Shown here: piece by piece, positions 19,554 through 30,165 of the stretch
Layout of the letters: each line of letters opens with the position of its first letter
How positions within the stretch are numbered: position 1 is the first letter of the stretch
Assembly (NCBI RefSeq): GCF_002939865.1
Contig: NZ_MDEE01000003.1
Location: forward strand, 62,001-126,000
Direction of reading: 5' to 3'
Origin: Xanthomonas dyei
Lineage (GTDB): Bacteria; Pseudomonadota; Gammaproteobacteria; Xanthomonadales; Xanthomonadaceae
Length of the DNA: 64,000 nucleotides
The notes under the pieces: generated by a model
The model's input: the letters and a program-made list of their open reading frames with translations, nothing else
Told to the model about the DNA's origin: nothing
The model's database searches: none
Position numbers and translations under genes: made by a program

Positions 19554-19781
19554 GTGGACGCCGAAACCATCCGTAAACTCATCGAATCCGGCTTGCCCGA
19601 AGCCCGCGTCGACGTGCACGGCGACGACGGTGTGCACTTCGAGGCGACCGTGGTCAGCCCGGCATTTGCCGGCAAGGCCCCGTTGGCGCGTCACCGCATG
19701 GTCTACGCGACCCTGGGCGAGTTGATGGGTGGCGCGATCCACGCGCTGCAGCTCAAGACGCTGACCCCCGACGAAGGCTGA
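19554..19781 (+). CDS. BolA/IbaG-family protein
   Basis: Small BolA-fold protein of 75 residues, most like E. coli IbaG (YrbA). The GTG start at 19554 follows GAGGAA with good spacing; the upstream ATG codons give a basic leader not seen in the family. The RHRMVYATLGELMGG helix and the AIHALQLKTLTP strand match the family. BolA proteins usually pair with monothiol glutaredoxins to handle Fe-S clusters. The gene precedes murA, as in many proteobacteria. Confidence 0.85.
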   Translation: MDAETIRKLIESGLPEARVDVHGDDGVHFEATVVSPAFAGKAPLARHRMVYATLGELMGGAIHALQLKTLTPDEG

Positions 19782-19862
19782 GCGGCGCCGTCGGGCAGAC
19801 CGGCCCCGGCCGTAGTGCCGCCCGGGGCGCGTCGTCCGGCACGCCGTTGTCTCAGCTCTTAA

Positions 19863-21508
<1,646 letters not shown>

Positions 21509-21611
21509 GAAGTGATAGGTGCGTGCGGATGGATCACCATTGGAGCAAGTGATAGGTCAGCGAGGACAGATTACTTGTGGAGCGGCTGATCTGCGGCTTC
21601 GGTGCAGGGCC

Positions 21612-21711
21612 CTTGCCCGCCCACCATCACGGGACACGCCGCAAGTACGTCCGTGTAAGCTCTTACGCGGCATCCATGCCGCATAAGGTCCTGCGACGGT
21701 GGGCGGGCAAG
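21612..21711 (-). repeat. Palindromic repeat family 1, unit A
   Basis: A ~100-bp imperfect palindrome. Outer arms TGCCCGCCCACC and GGTGGGCGGGCA pair, and the centre carries GCGGCATCCATGCCGC. It is the reverse orientation of units B, D and F. Probably a REP/BIME-type extragenic hairpin. Confidence 0.75.
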
Positions 21712-21860
21712 AACCAGTCATGATGGTCGGTGTGCATGGTGCAAGTAGTGCATGACGTGCTTCTGATGCGCTGGATCTCATGTAGTTGCAGCCGTGCTCG
21801 CAAGCCAATGCAACCCGCGAGATGGCAACCTTTTACTTGGCTACCGACCAACTTCCTGGT

Positions 21861-21960
21861 GCGGTGTCCTCGCCGCTTGCGGGACCGTGTGGCGGCATGG
21901 ATGCCGCCAACGAGCCTGCAAGGAAGGATTCACGGCGTGTCCCGCGAGCGGTGAGGGCAT
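21861..21960 (+). repeat. Palindromic repeat family 1, unit B
   Basis: Forward unit. Left arm GGTGTCCTCGCCGCTTGCGG pairs with right arm CCGCGAGCGGTGAGGGCA, and the centre GGCGGCATGGATGCCGCC is a nearly perfect palindrome. It is paired head-to-head with unit C across a spacer that recurs between units F and G. Confidence 0.8.
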
Positions 21961-21991
21961 CGCGCCCTCGACGCCGCGAGTTTGCTGCAGA

Positions 21992-22097
21992 GCCCTTAGC
22001 CGCTCACCACCGCAGGACACGCTGCAAGTACGTCCTTGCAAGCTCTTACTGCGGCATTGCATTGATGCTGCGTAAGGTGCCTCGGCGGTGAGCGGAC
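21992..22097 (-). repeat. Palindromic repeat family 1, unit C
   Basis: Reverse unit with outer arms CCGCTCACCACCG / CGGCGGTGAGCGG and a slightly expanded centre (GCGGCATTGCATTGATGCTGC). Shares GGACACGCTGCAAGTACGT with units E and G. Confidence 0.75.
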
Positions 22098-22159
22098 AAT
22101 GACCCGTCGAGACGATCGGTGTGCATGTTTTCAACAAAACAACCGACTAACTCTCTGGC

Positions 22160-22259
22160 GCGGTGTCCTCACCGATTGCGGGACCGTGTGGCGGCATGGA
22201 TGCCGCCACCGAGCCTCCAAGGAAGGATTTACGGCGTGTCCCGCGAGCGGTGAGGGCAC
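22160..22259 (+). repeat. Palindromic repeat family 1, unit D
   Basis: Forward unit almost identical to unit B, with the same GGCGGCATGGATGCCGCC centre and GTCCCGCGAGCGGTGAGGGC right arm. It is not followed by a reverse partner before the DUF3108 gene, so it may be the remnant of a pair. Confidence 0.8.
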
Positions 22260-22354
22260 CGTGCCCTCGACTCAGTAAGCGTTTGACTGCACTAAATGAC
22301 TTTACGACCGGGACTATGGTGGCAATCAGTCCTTTGGTCGACGGTTTGACGCGC

Positions 22355-23038
22355 TTAACGCAGCGACTTGATGGTCAGGTCCAGCACGTCCTGGCCCTTT
22401 TCCTTCTGCAACAGACGCGCCGGCACCGGCAGGTCCTTGACCACCCAGGCGATCAATTCCTTGTCGCCATCCACGCGCGAAACCTTGGTGGCCTGTTCCT
22501 GCTTGCCGTTGACGGTGATGGTTTCCTTGCCGATCACCTTGTAGCTCATCGGCTTGATGCGGCCTTCGTCCACCATGCGGTAGTTGAGCGGCTTGCCGGC
22601 GGCCACATCGCGGGTGATCGCCAGGTTGATCAGCAACGCGTCCATGTCGCCAGGCTGCAGTTTGACCGGACCGCGGCGGTCCGGCTTGATATCGCCGCCC
22701 CAGGTCGCCTGGCTGGTTTTCCAGTCGTAATTGGCGGTGACGTTGCGACGCTTGATCATCATCGACGAGGTGTCGTTGCTGCTGACCGGGCGCAGCTGGC
22801 CACTGGTTTCTTCGAACACCGTGCTCTGGGTCAGATTGGCCAGCTGGTTCTGGATGGTCAGCGTGTAGCGCCACTGGTTGGCGCCGGCCGCGGCCAGCGT
22901 CATCGTGCCGTTGGCCTGCATGCCCATGTAATTGGCGGAGTAATCGGCCTGGAATGGCTTCATCGCGAATGCCGGCAGGCTGGCCACGGCCAGTGCGGCG
23001 GCAGCGATCAAGGTGCTGGTGCGAGAGAAGGTTTTCAT
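22355..23038 (-). CDS. DUF3108 family periplasmic protein (second of pair)
   Basis: Exported protein of 227 residues with a signal peptide (cleavage near LPAFA). The body is a beta-rich DUF3108 domain starting at FQADYSANYMG and ending in QKEKGQDVLDLTIKSLR. The function of the family is not established. The upstream neighbour has the same domain, two bases away, suggesting tandem duplication and possibly a complex. I use the ATG at 23038; another ATG lies two codons upstream. Confidence 0.82.
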   Translation of the reverse strand: MKTFSRTSTLIAAAALAVASLPAFAMKPFQADYSANYMGMQANGTMTLAAAGANQWRYTLTIQNQLANLTQSTVFEETSGQLRPVSSNDTSSMMIKRRNVTANYDWKTSQATWGGDIKPDRRGPVKLQPGDMDALLINLAITRDVAAGKPLNYRMVDEGRIKPMSYKVIGKETITVNGKQEQATKVSRVDGDKELIAWVVKDLPVPARLLQKEKGQDVLDLTIKSLR

Positions 23039-23040
23039 GG

Positions 23041-23871
23041 TCACACTCCTTGGTATTCGACGAGGCGGAGATCGACCTGATCCTCACCTTTGTCACGTTG
23101 CAGGATGCGCACCGGAGTCGGAACCCCGTTGGCGATCCAGAGGATGGTTTCGTTGTCGCCGCTGTTGACGCGGTACACGCGCAACGCGTCGTAGCTCAGG
23201 TCGCCGACCTGCACCACTTCGGTGGTGTCGGCGGCGCGGTAATCGTATTTGCGCACCCGGCCCACATCGACATAGCGGTAGCTCAGGCTGCGGCCGGGCT
23301 GCGCATCGCGCATCAGCGAAAGATTCAACGACAGTGCGCTTTGATCGCCGTGCTGCAGTGGAATGGGTTGCTGACGCTCTTTCTTCAGGTCGCCGTCCCA
23401 TTGCGCGGTGCCGGCTTGCCAGTTGTAGACGCCGGTGACTTTTTTGCCGAAGAACATCGCCTTGCGCACGGTGCTCTGGCTCAACGGCACATAGGTATCT
23501 CCATCGACGCGAAACACCGTGCTCTGTTCCAGGTTCAGGCCCAGGATGCTGGCGAAGCCCTTGCGGCCGCGGACCGACATGTCGATGCGCCACTGGCTGC
23601 CTTCGCCGTGGCTGACCTGCATGGTGGCATCGCCGGCCTCCTTGCTGCGGTAGAACGCCTGGTAGGTCGCCACGAAAGGCTCCAACGGCGGCGGCGTCCA
23701 GGTGCTTGCCGGCAGCGCGGCTGCAGCCGCGGGGGCAACCGGCGGAACAGGCGTGGCAGGTGTTTGCGCGGCAGCTGCCGACGGGGCCGCTGCCTGTTGC
23801 GCACGGCCTGCGCCGGCCTGGCAAAGCAGGGCCGTGGTCAACAGCGCGGCGGCGATCGGGATGGCTTTCAT
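23041..23871 (-). CDS. DUF3108 family periplasmic protein (first of pair)
   Basis: Exported protein of 276 residues. It has a signal peptide (MKAIPIAAALLTTALL..., cleavage near GRAQ), then an Ala/Pro-rich linker to about residue 60, then a DUF3108 domain (FVATYQAFYRSKEAG to the C-terminus). The domain aligns with the next gene, including the shared ESTVF/QSTVF and KGxDxxDL segments. The ATG at 23871 is chosen over one at 23889 because it begins the signal peptide. It is 65 bp downstream of purN. Confidence 0.82.
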   Translation of the reverse strand: MKAIPIAAALLTTALLCQAGAGRAQQAAAPSAAAAQTPATPVPPVAPAAAAALPASTWTPPPLEPFVATYQAFYRSKEAGDATMQVSHGEGSQWRIDMSVRGRKGFASILGLNLEQSTVFRVDGDTYVPLSQSTVRKAMFFGKKVTGVYNWQAGTAQWDGDLKKERQQPIPLQHGDQSALSLNLSLMRDAQPGRSLSYRYVDVGRVRKYDYRAADTTEVVQVGDLSYDALRVYRVNSGDNETILWIANGVPTPVRILQRDKGEDQVDLRLVEYQGV

Positions 23872-23936
23872 GCGCGGGAGCGGAGGCACGGGGCCACAAG
23901 GATGTCCGAGACGGGATGAGGGGGGCGTATCCGCAT

Positions 23937-24605
23937 TCAGGCGAGCGCGGCGTCAGCGGACTCTAGTCGTAGTGGCGTAAACAGGCACTGACCGTCGACA
24001 TGCACCGCATCCCCGTCCACCTGCAGGCGTCCGCTGGCCAGCAGGTCGAGTGTGGCGAGCAGCAGCGGGTGCTCGCGGGCCAGAACGCGCGCGGCCAATT
24101 GCTCGGCGCTGTCGCCGGGAAGCACCGGCACGCGCGCTTGTGCGATCACGCTGCCGGCATCCAGTTCCGGCACCACCAGATGCACGCTGGCGCCGTGTTC
24201 GGTATCGCCGGCCTCCAGCGCGCGCGCATGGGTGTGCAAGCCACGGTACTTGGGCAGCAGGGACGGGTGGATATTGAGCATGCGCCCGGCAAAGCGCCGC
24301 ACCAATGGCTCGCCCAGAATGCGCATGTAGCCGGCGCAGATGACCCAGTCCGGCTGTACGACGGCGATGGCATCGCCCAGCGCGGCGTCGAAGGCGTTGC
24401 GGTCGGCGAAGTCGCGCGGGCTGGCGCTCCAGCGACATGTCGCGTCCATTTTTTGAAGCGCCGGCGCCTGCGGACGGTCGGAAAACACCCCGACCACTTC
24501 TGCGTGCAAGCGCCCGCTGGCGATCGCGTCAAGGATGGCCTGCAGATTGCTGCCGCGGCCGGAGGCCAGCACGGCCAGGCGCAGGCGGGGATCAGTTGCG
24601 AGCAT
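23937..24605 (-). CDS. purN: Phosphoribosylglycinamide formyltransferase
   Basis: Purine biosynthesis enzyme (GAR transformylase), 222 residues. It shows the N-terminal VLASGRGSNLQAILDAI motif, the catalytic Asn/His in LNIHPSLLPKYRGLHTH, and a conserved Asp in VVPELDAGSVIAQ. It overlaps the preceding DUF2238 gene by 14 bases. purM, the next pathway step, lies about 1.1 kb upstream with two membrane-protein genes in between. Confidence 0.95.
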   Translation of the reverse strand: MLATDPRLRLAVLASGRGSNLQAILDAIASGRLHAEVVGVFSDRPQAPALQKMDATCRWSASPRDFADRNAFDAALGDAIAVVQPDWVICAGYMRILGEPLVRRFAGRMLNIHPSLLPKYRGLHTHARALEAGDTEHGASVHLVVPELDAGSVIAQARVPVLPGDSAEQLAARVLAREHPLLLATLDLLASGRLQVDGDAVHVDGQCLFTPLRLESADAALA

Positions 24606-25224
24606 TGAACAGTGTCCTCACCACGGGGTAGGCCGCCAGGCTGCCGAAGGTTGCCAGCAGCATGTCGGTATGTGCGTCCCAGGGGTCGCCCTGCTGGCCG
24701 TTGTAGGCTTCGGCGGACTGTGGCGACAGCAGCAGCGCAATGCCCCACTCGAACCACTCGTAGACCAGGCTGACGCACATGATGCTCATCACCGTCAGCG
24801 CGAAGGCCTGCCGCAGCGTTAGGCGGGGCCACAGCCGCAACGCCAGTTGCGCAATGGCCGGCGTGAAGCACAGCCCGAACAACAGGTGGATCAAACGGTC
24901 GAAATGATTGCGCGTCCAGCCGAACGTGGTGCTGGGCGACCAGTGCACTAACTGCATGCTCCATTGCTCGTAGGGCACGTTGGAATACAGCCAGCGCGCG
25001 CCGATGCAGTGCAATCCGATAAACACGCAGATCGCCACGAAGGCGGCGTTCTCCAGCGGCCAGCGACGGTCGGCCCACACCAGTGCGATCAAGCCGATCA
25101 CGGTCAACGAACTATGCAAGGCCTGTTCGACCGGCCATAGCGGTGCGATCCAGCTCGCCAGGAACACCGCGATGGTGACGGTCAACGCAGCCGGTTTGGC
25201 GCGGCGCAGGGTCCTGATGATCAC
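24592..25224 (-). CDS. DUF2238 (YjdF-type) membrane protein
   Basis: Inner-membrane protein of 210 residues with about five or six hydrophobic segments. Family motifs are visible: NHFDRLIH, VYEWFEWG and GQQGDPWDAHTDM near the C-terminus. The conserved His, Asp and Glu residues hint at metal binding or an enzymatic role, but no function is established. It is placed between purM and purN, overlapping purN by 14 bases. Confidence 0.82.
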   Translation of the reverse strand: MIIRTLRRAKPAALTVTIAVFLASWIAPLWPVEQALHSSLTVIGLIALVWADRRWPLENAAFVAICVFIGLHCIGARWLYSNVPYEQWSMQLVHWSPSTTFGWTRNHFDRLIHLLFGLCFTPAIAQLALRLWPRLTLRQAFALTVMSIMCVSLVYEWFEWGIALLLSPQSAEAYNGQQGDPWDAHTDMLLATFGSLAAYPVVRTLFNARN

Positions 25225-25231
25225 GTGGCTC

Positions 25232-25690
25232 TCAGGCGGCGGTTGCGGCAGGGCCGAACAGTGCCTTGACCTGGGGGCGCAACAAGGTGATCAGCGTAAA
25301 GACGCCAAGCACGGTGCCGAACGGCATGAAGGAGCACGAAATGCCGGCCACGACCAGGCACAGCAGATGCCGCCGGCGCTGGGCGATACAACGGCCGGCA
25401 TAGGCCATGAAGCCGGCCAGGGTCAGGCCGCAGGTGATGATTGCGGCCGCAAACACCACGAAGATCCAGCCGAACAAGCGCATCTCGTCCGGTGCCGCTT
25501 CGCCATTGCTGCCCTGCATCGGCAAGTGCCCGGTGACGATGGCCAGCCCCATGAACAGGTGGATCAGCGGAAACAGCGAAAACAGCCCGGTGATGCCGGC
25601 CAGCACGTAATGAAAGATCGACAGCAGCTTGAGGTGCTGCAGGTCATCGGCGCTGGCCGGCGTCGGCAGGGCAGGAGGGGAAGCGTCCAT
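25232..25690 (-). CDS. Small membrane protein of unknown function
   Basis: A 152-residue protein with four predicted membrane segments (about 24-48, 72-95, 108-122, 124-138). The cytoplasmic N-terminus LQHLKLLSIFHYVLAG resembles a widespread family of small four-helix membrane proteins. No catalytic motif is seen. It follows purM by 15 bp and precedes the DUF2238 gene by 7 bp, so it is co-transcribed with the purine genes. Confidence 0.75.
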   Translation of the reverse strand: MDASPPALPTPASADDLQHLKLLSIFHYVLAGITGLFSLFPLIHLFMGLAIVTGHLPMQGSNGEAAPDEMRLFGWIFVVFAAAIITCGLTLAGFMAYAGRCIAQRRRHLLCLVVAGISCSFMPFGTVLGVFTLITLLRPQVKALFGPAATAA

Positions 25691-25705
25691 GCAGGTCTCC
25701 TTGGC

Positions 25706-26731
25706 TCAGCCAATCCGCACGCGTTCGTCGCCATGCGCGGCGACCACGTGGCCGATGCGCCAATGCGCAAGCGATTGCGCGTCCAGTGCCTGTTCCAGCT
25801 TGGCGGCCTGCTCGGGCGAGGCGATCAGCACAAAGCCGATGCCGCAGTTGAAGGTGCGCCACATTTCGGCATCGGCCACCGCGCCTTCGCGCTGCAGCCA
25901 GGCGAACACCGGCGGCAAGGTCCAGGCGGTGGCATCGATGTCCAGGCCCAGGCCGTCGGGAATCACGCGGATGATGTTTTCGGTGAGCCCGCCGCCGGTG
26001 ATGTGCGCCATGGCATGGATCGTTTCGCCGTGCGACCTGAGCAACGCCAGCACCGGCTTGACGTACAGCGCGGTCGGTGCCATCAGTGCGTCGATCAGCT
26101 TGGTGCCGTCGTCCAGTACATGCTCTGCCGGCGCGCCGACACGTTCGTAGATCTTGCGGATCAGCGAATACCCGTTGGAATGCGGGCCGGAGGACGCAAG
26201 GCCGATCAGCACATCGCCCTCGCGCACCTGCGCGCCGTCCAGCAGCTGCGATTTTTCCACCGCACCCACGGTGAAGCCGGCCAGGTCGTATTCGCCGGGC
26301 GGGTACATGTCGGGCATTTCGGCGGTTTCGCCACCGATCAAGGCGCAACCGGACAGCTCGCAGCCGCGCGCGATGCCGCCGACCACCGCTGCGGCGGTGT
26401 CCACGTCGAGCTTGCCGGTGGCGAAGTAGTCCAGGAAGAACAGCGGTTCGGCGCCCTGCACCAGCACGTCGTTGACACACATGCCGACCAGGTCGATGCC
26501 GATGGTGTCGTGGCGGCCGAGCTGCTGCGCCAGCTTGAGTTTGGTGCCCACGCCGTCGGTGCCGGAGACCAGCACCGGCTCCTTGTACTTGCCGGACAGG
26601 TCGAACAGCGCGCCAAAACCGCCCAGGCCACCCATCACCTCCGGCCGGAAGCTGCGCTTGACCAGCGGCTTGATGCGTTCGACCAGGGCATTGCCGGCAT
26701 CGATGTCGACACCCGCGTCGCGGTAGGTCAT
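25706..26731 (-). CDS. purM: Phosphoribosylformylglycinamidine cyclo-ligase
   Basis: AIR synthetase of purine biosynthesis, 341 residues. The start [17 protein letters not shown] at 26731 matches the family N-terminus; the frame runs open to 26839, but that leader is Pro/Ala-rich. [16 protein letters not shown], the [19 protein letters not shown] block and the [11 protein letters not shown] motif are diagnostic. It heads a minus-strand operon ending in purN and the DUF3108 pair, and diverges from the DUF2066 gene. Confidence 0.96.
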   Translation of the reverse strand: MTYRDAGVDIDAGNALVERIKPLVKRSFRPEVMGGLGGFGALFDLSGKYKEPVLVSGTDGVGTKLKLAQQLGRHDTIGIDLVGMCVNDVLVQGAEPLFFLDYFATGKLDVDTAAAVVGGIARGCELSGCALIGGETAEMPDMYPPGEYDLAGFTVGAVEKSQLLDGAQVREGDVLIGLASSGPHSNGYSLIRKIYERVGAPAEHVLDDGTKLIDALMAPTALYVKPVLALLRSHGETIHAMAHITGGGLTENIIRVIPDGLGLDIDATAWTLPPVFAWLQREGAVADAEMWRTFNCGIGFVLIASPEQAAKLEQALDAQSLAHWRIGHVVAAHGDERVRIG

Positions 26732-26861
26732 GGGCGAGGGAGTGGAAGGCGTTGGGCTGGTCACGGGCGTGGGTGGCTCGGCAGTAAAGGCGGCGATTTT
26801 AACAGCCACGTTGGCGCTAGCGCCCCATTCGGGCAACAATTCACCCGGATACGCTTACACC

Positions 26862-27974
26862 ATGGAACCGTCGATGCGCCGCAGTCTCGCTTTCTTTCTT
26901 GCCCTCGTGGTCGCCATGCCTGTGGTTCCGGCCTTTGCGCAGGCCGATCTGCGCACCGAAGGCGACGTCGCCAAGGCGCAAAGTGCCTACGACGCCGAAG
27001 TGCCGGTCAACAGCCAGGGCGAATCCGATCGCCCCGGTGCCCTGGCGCGCGCGCTGGGCGCCGTGCTCGGCAAAGTCTCCGGCGATCGCTCGGTGATGAG
27101 CCGCCCCGGCGTGCCGCAGGCGCTGCGCAATGCGCCCAACTACGTCGAACACTACGACTACCGCCAGGATCAGGGCACCTCGCGCGCCGGTGCGCCGACC
27201 TTCCGCACCACCCTGGTCGCGCGTTTTCGCAAGTCCGATGTGGATGGCTTGATCGCCGCGCTCGGCCTGCCGGTGTGGCCGCTGCCGCGCCCCAAGCCGG
27301 TGTTGTGGCTGGCCATCGATGACGGCAGCGGCCCGCGCCTGGTGGGCGTTGCCCAGGCCAACGCCGCACGCAGCGTGCTCGACCGCGCGATCGAGCGCGG
27401 CTACCGGCTCGGCCTGCCGGGCGGAGCGGCCGCCGAGCAGGCGCTGGCCGGTGCGATCTGGCGCAAGGACACCGCCGCGGTGTCGCGCGCGTCGGCCAAG
27501 TACAGCCCGCCGGTGCAGCTGATCGGCAAGCTCTACCGCAATGATGCCGGCTGGACCGCCGACTGGGTGTTCGTGGACAACGGCAATGTGCTGTCGAGCT
27601 GGACCAGCAGCGACGGCGATGCGCGCCGCGCGATGGCCGCCGGTGCCGATGGCGCCGCCGATGCCTTGGTCAAGCGCTATGCCAAGCGGGTGGATTCGGG
27701 CGTGCCCGGGGTGTACCGCGCCGTGATCACCGGCATCCACAGCGCCGACGATTACCTGCGGGTCGCCGCCGCGTTGCAGGGCGTGTCGGTGGTGCGCAGC
27801 ATTCGCCCGGTCAGCGCCAACGGCGACCGCATGGAAGTGGATCTGGAACTGCTCACGGGCATTTCGGGGCTTAACCGTATGCTCGGCGACAACAGCCCGC
27901 TGGTCTCGGTCTCTGTACCGACCGAGGGCCCGATCATTCTCGACAACGAGCACGCCGAGTACCGCCTGAAATGA
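26862..27974 (+). CDS. DUF2066 domain exported protein
   Basis: Exported protein of 370 residues with a signal peptide cleaved near VPAFAQ. The body is the DUF2066 domain (ALARALGAVLGKVSGDRSVMSRPG near the N-terminus). Its role is unknown. A second ATG four codons downstream would also give a good signal peptide. It diverges from purM across 130 bp and overlaps the AI-2E transporter gene by four bases. Confidence 0.8.
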   Translation: MEPSMRRSLAFFLALVVAMPVVPAFAQADLRTEGDVAKAQSAYDAEVPVNSQGESDRPGALARALGAVLGKVSGDRSVMSRPGVPQALRNAPNYVEHYDYRQDQGTSRAGAPTFRTTLVARFRKSDVDGLIAALGLPVWPLPRPKPVLWLAIDDGSGPRLVGVAQANAARSVLDRAIERGYRLGLPGGAAAEQALAGAIWRKDTAAVSRASAKYSPPVQLIGKLYRNDAGWTADWVFVDNGNVLSSWTSSDGDARRAMAAGADGAADALVKRYAKRVDSGVPGVYRAVITGIHSADDYLRVAAALQGVSVVRSIRPVSANGDRMEVDLELLTGISGLNRMLGDNSPLVSVSVPTEGPIILDNEHAEYRLK

Positions 27975-29140
27975 CGTTGACGCCCGAAGCCGAAATCGCT
28001 TTATTCCTGCGCCGCCTCAAATGGGTGGCGGTCATTGTCGGCGTGCTGTGGGTGGTCTCGCTGCTGTCCCCGATCCTGACGCCGTTCGTGCTTGCGCTGT
28101 TGCTGGCCTGGCTGGGCGACCCGCTGGTGGACCGCATCGAACGCGCCGGCCGCTCGCGCAACATGGCAGTGTCGCTGGTGTTCGTGCTGGCGCTGCTGTT
28201 GGTCGTGCTGGCGCTGATGATTCTGGTGCCGATGATCGAACGCCAGATCATGACCTTGATCGATGCCTTGCCGCAGATGCGCACCTGGGCGATCAGCACG
28301 GCCATTCCGTGGCTGGAAGCCAAGACCGGCGTGGAGCTGATGGGCTGGCTGGACCCGGAGCGCTTGATCGACTGGATCCGCAGCCACTGGGAGCAGGCCG
28401 GCGGCGCCGCCAAGACCTTCTTCGGTTACGTGCAGCGCTCGGGCTTTGCGATGGTGACCTGGGTGATCAACCTGGCGTTGCTGCCGATCCTGGCGTTCTA
28501 TTTCCTGCGCGACTGGGACCGCCTGGTCGAGCGTGTGGCGGCGGTCATCCCGCGTGCCTACATCGGCACCGTGAGCCGGCTGGCGCTGGAGTCCAACGAC
28601 GTGCTGGGTGGCTTCATCCGCGGCCAGTTCCTGGTGATGCTGGCGCTGGGCGCGATCTACGCCACCGGCCTGTCCATCATCGGGCTCAATCTGGGGTTGT
28701 TGATCGGCATCATTGCAGGTTTCATCAGTTTCATTCCGTATCTCGGGGCAACCACCGGCATCGTGCTGGCGCTGCTGGCGGCCATCGTGCAGGCGCAGGG
28801 GCTGGATCTGAAACTGCTGATCGGCGTGGGCGTGGTGTTCACGGTCGGCCAGTTGCTGGAAAGTTATTTGCTCACTCCGCGCATCGTCGGCGACAAGATC
28901 GGCCTGCATCCGGTGGCGGTGATCTTTGCGGTGATGGCCGGCGGCCAGTTGTTCGGCTTCCTCGGCATGCTGCTGGCGTTGCCGGTGGCAGCGGTGGCCA
29001 ACGTGCTGCTGCGGTATGCGCATGAGCAGTACACCCGCAGCGACCTGTATGCCGGCGAGCGTGCGGGCATCGTGCTGCAGTCCACCACGGCCGAGCGCAG
29101 CGTCATCATCGACCCGAGCAAGGACGCAGATCGGTCGTGA
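27971..29140 (+). CDS. AI-2E family (PerM-like) membrane transporter
   Basis: Polytopic membrane protein of 389 residues with about eight segments. It has the typical N-terminal LSPILTPFVLALLLAWLGDP block and the C-terminal motifs GFISFIPYLGATTG and LTPRIVGDKIGLHP. Family members include TqsA and PerM exporters or ion antiporters; the substrate is not evident here. It is coupled by four-base overlaps to the DUF2066 gene upstream and hda downstream. Confidence 0.88.
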   Translation: MTLTPEAEIALFLRRLKWVAVIVGVLWVVSLLSPILTPFVLALLLAWLGDPLVDRIERAGRSRNMAVSLVFVLALLLVVLALMILVPMIERQIMTLIDALPQMRTWAISTAIPWLEAKTGVELMGWLDPERLIDWIRSHWEQAGGAAKTFFGYVQRSGFAMVTWVINLALLPILAFYFLRDWDRLVERVAAVIPRAYIGTVSRLALESNDVLGGFIRGQFLVMLALGAIYATGLSIIGLNLGLLIGIIAGFISFIPYLGATTGIVLALLAAIVQAQGLDLKLLIGVGVVFTVGQLLESYLLTPRIVGDKIGLHPVAVIFAVMAGGQLFGFLGMLLALPVAAVANVLLRYAHEQYTRSDLYAGERAGIVLQSTTAERSVIIDPSKDADRS

Positions 29141-29838
29141 GCGTGCCGCAGTTGCCATTGGCGTTGCGCGCGCCATCCGATCAGCGTTTCGATAGTTACA
29201 TTGCCGCGCCCGAGGGCCTGCTTGCGCAATTGCAGGCGCTGGCTGCCGGTCAGCTGAGCGATTGGCTCTATCTTGCCGGACCCGCCGGTACCGGCAAGAC
29301 GCATCTGGTGCTGGCGGTGTGCGCAGCGGCCGAGCAGGCCGGGCGGGCAACCGCGTATCTGCCGCTGCACGCAGCAGCCGGCCGCCTGCGCGATGCGCTC
29401 GAAGCGCTGGAGGGCCGCAGCCTGGTGGCACTGGACGGCGTGGACAGCATTGCCGGGCAGCGCGACGACGAAGTGGCGCTGTTCGATTTCCATAATCGCG
29501 CACGCGCCGCCGGCATCAGCCTGCTCTACACCGCACGGCAGATGCCCGACGGCCTGGCGCTGGTCCTGCCGGATCTGCGTTCGCGGCTGTCGCAATGCAT
29601 CCGGATCGGATTGCCGGTGCTCGACGATGCGGCGCGCGCGGCAGTGCTGCGCGATCGTGCGCAGCGGCGCGGGCTGGCGCTGGACGATGCGGCGATCGAC
29701 TGGCTGCTGACGCACAGCGAACGCGAACTTGCCACCTTGGTAGCCTTGCTGGATCGGCTGGATCGCGAATCGTTGGCGGCCAAACGCCGCATCACGGTGC
29801 CGTTCCTGCGCCGTGTGCTTGAGGATCGCGGGGCGTAA
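29137..29838 (+). CDS. hda: DnaA regulatory inactivator Hda
   Basis: AAA+ protein homologous to DnaA that stimulates DnaA-ATP hydrolysis when bound to the sliding clamp, 233 residues. The N-terminal QLPLAL at residues 5-10 fits a beta-clamp-binding motif. Walker A (GPAGTGKTH) is intact, and the DLRSRLSQC region resembles the arginine-finger segment. The GTG start at 29137 overlaps the transporter stop. It is followed by a repeat-rich non-coding stretch. Confidence 0.9.
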   Translation: MSVPQLPLALRAPSDQRFDSYIAAPEGLLAQLQALAAGQLSDWLYLAGPAGTGKTHLVLAVCAAAEQAGRATAYLPLHAAAGRLRDALEALEGRSLVALDGVDSIAGQRDDEVALFDFHNRARAAGISLLYTARQMPDGLALVLPDLRSRLSQCIRIGLPVLDDAARAAVLRDRAQRRGLALDDAAIDWLLTHSERELATLVALLDRLDRESLAAKRRITVPFLRRVLEDRGA

Positions 29839-29870
29839 GGCATTGGATTTGCGGCTGTCTTGCAGCGCGC

Positions 29871-29966
29871 TTGCCTGCCCACCATCGCGGGACACGCTGC
29901 AAGTACGTGCAGGCAAGCTCTTACGCGGTACCCATGCCGCGTAAGTTCTCGCGAGGGTGGGCGGAT
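29871..29966 (-). repeat. Palindromic repeat family 1, unit E
   Basis: Reverse unit with arms TGCCTGCCCACC / GGGTGGGCGGA and centre GCGGTACCCATGCCGC. The sequence just left of it (GATTTGCGGCT...) resembles that left of unit A, so the conserved repeat extends beyond the hairpin. Confidence 0.75.
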
Positions 29967-30030
29967 AAGGATCAGTCGCGATGGTAGGTCAGCATCGCTT
30001 TCAATAAAGCAGCCAGCAAACTTTCTTGTG

Positions 30031-30129
30031 CGGTGTCCTAGCCGCTTGCGGGACCGTTGGCGGCATGGATGCGGCCATCGAGCCCCCATGGAGGGGTTTA
30101 CGGCGTGTCCTGCAAGTGGCGAGGGCACC
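30031..30129 (+). repeat. Palindromic repeat family 1, unit F
   Basis: Forward unit with GGTGTCCTAGCCGCTTGCGG left arm and GGCGGCATGGATGCGGCC centre. It is followed by a GAGTTTGCTG-containing spacer like that between units B and C, then by unit G in reverse orientation. Confidence 0.75.
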
Positions 30130-30165
30130 GCGCGCTCGATGCTGCGAGTTTGCTGTTGAAGTCTT

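Larger units (their letters stand above)
21509..22354. other. Intergenic region packed with palindromic repeats
   Basis: An 846-bp gap between the EF-hand gene and the DUF3108 gene. Four ~100-bp palindromic repeat units occupy about half of it (21612-21711, 21861-21960, 21992-22097, 22160-22259), alternating in orientation. Open frames within it translate the repeats and are not genes. Confidence 0.7.

Noticed and set aside
21509-22354. Possible CRISPR array or small genes in the repeat region
   Set aside because: Units are ~100 bp, palindromic, alternate in orientation and lack uniform spacers, which does not fit CRISPR. ORFs there just translate the repeats.
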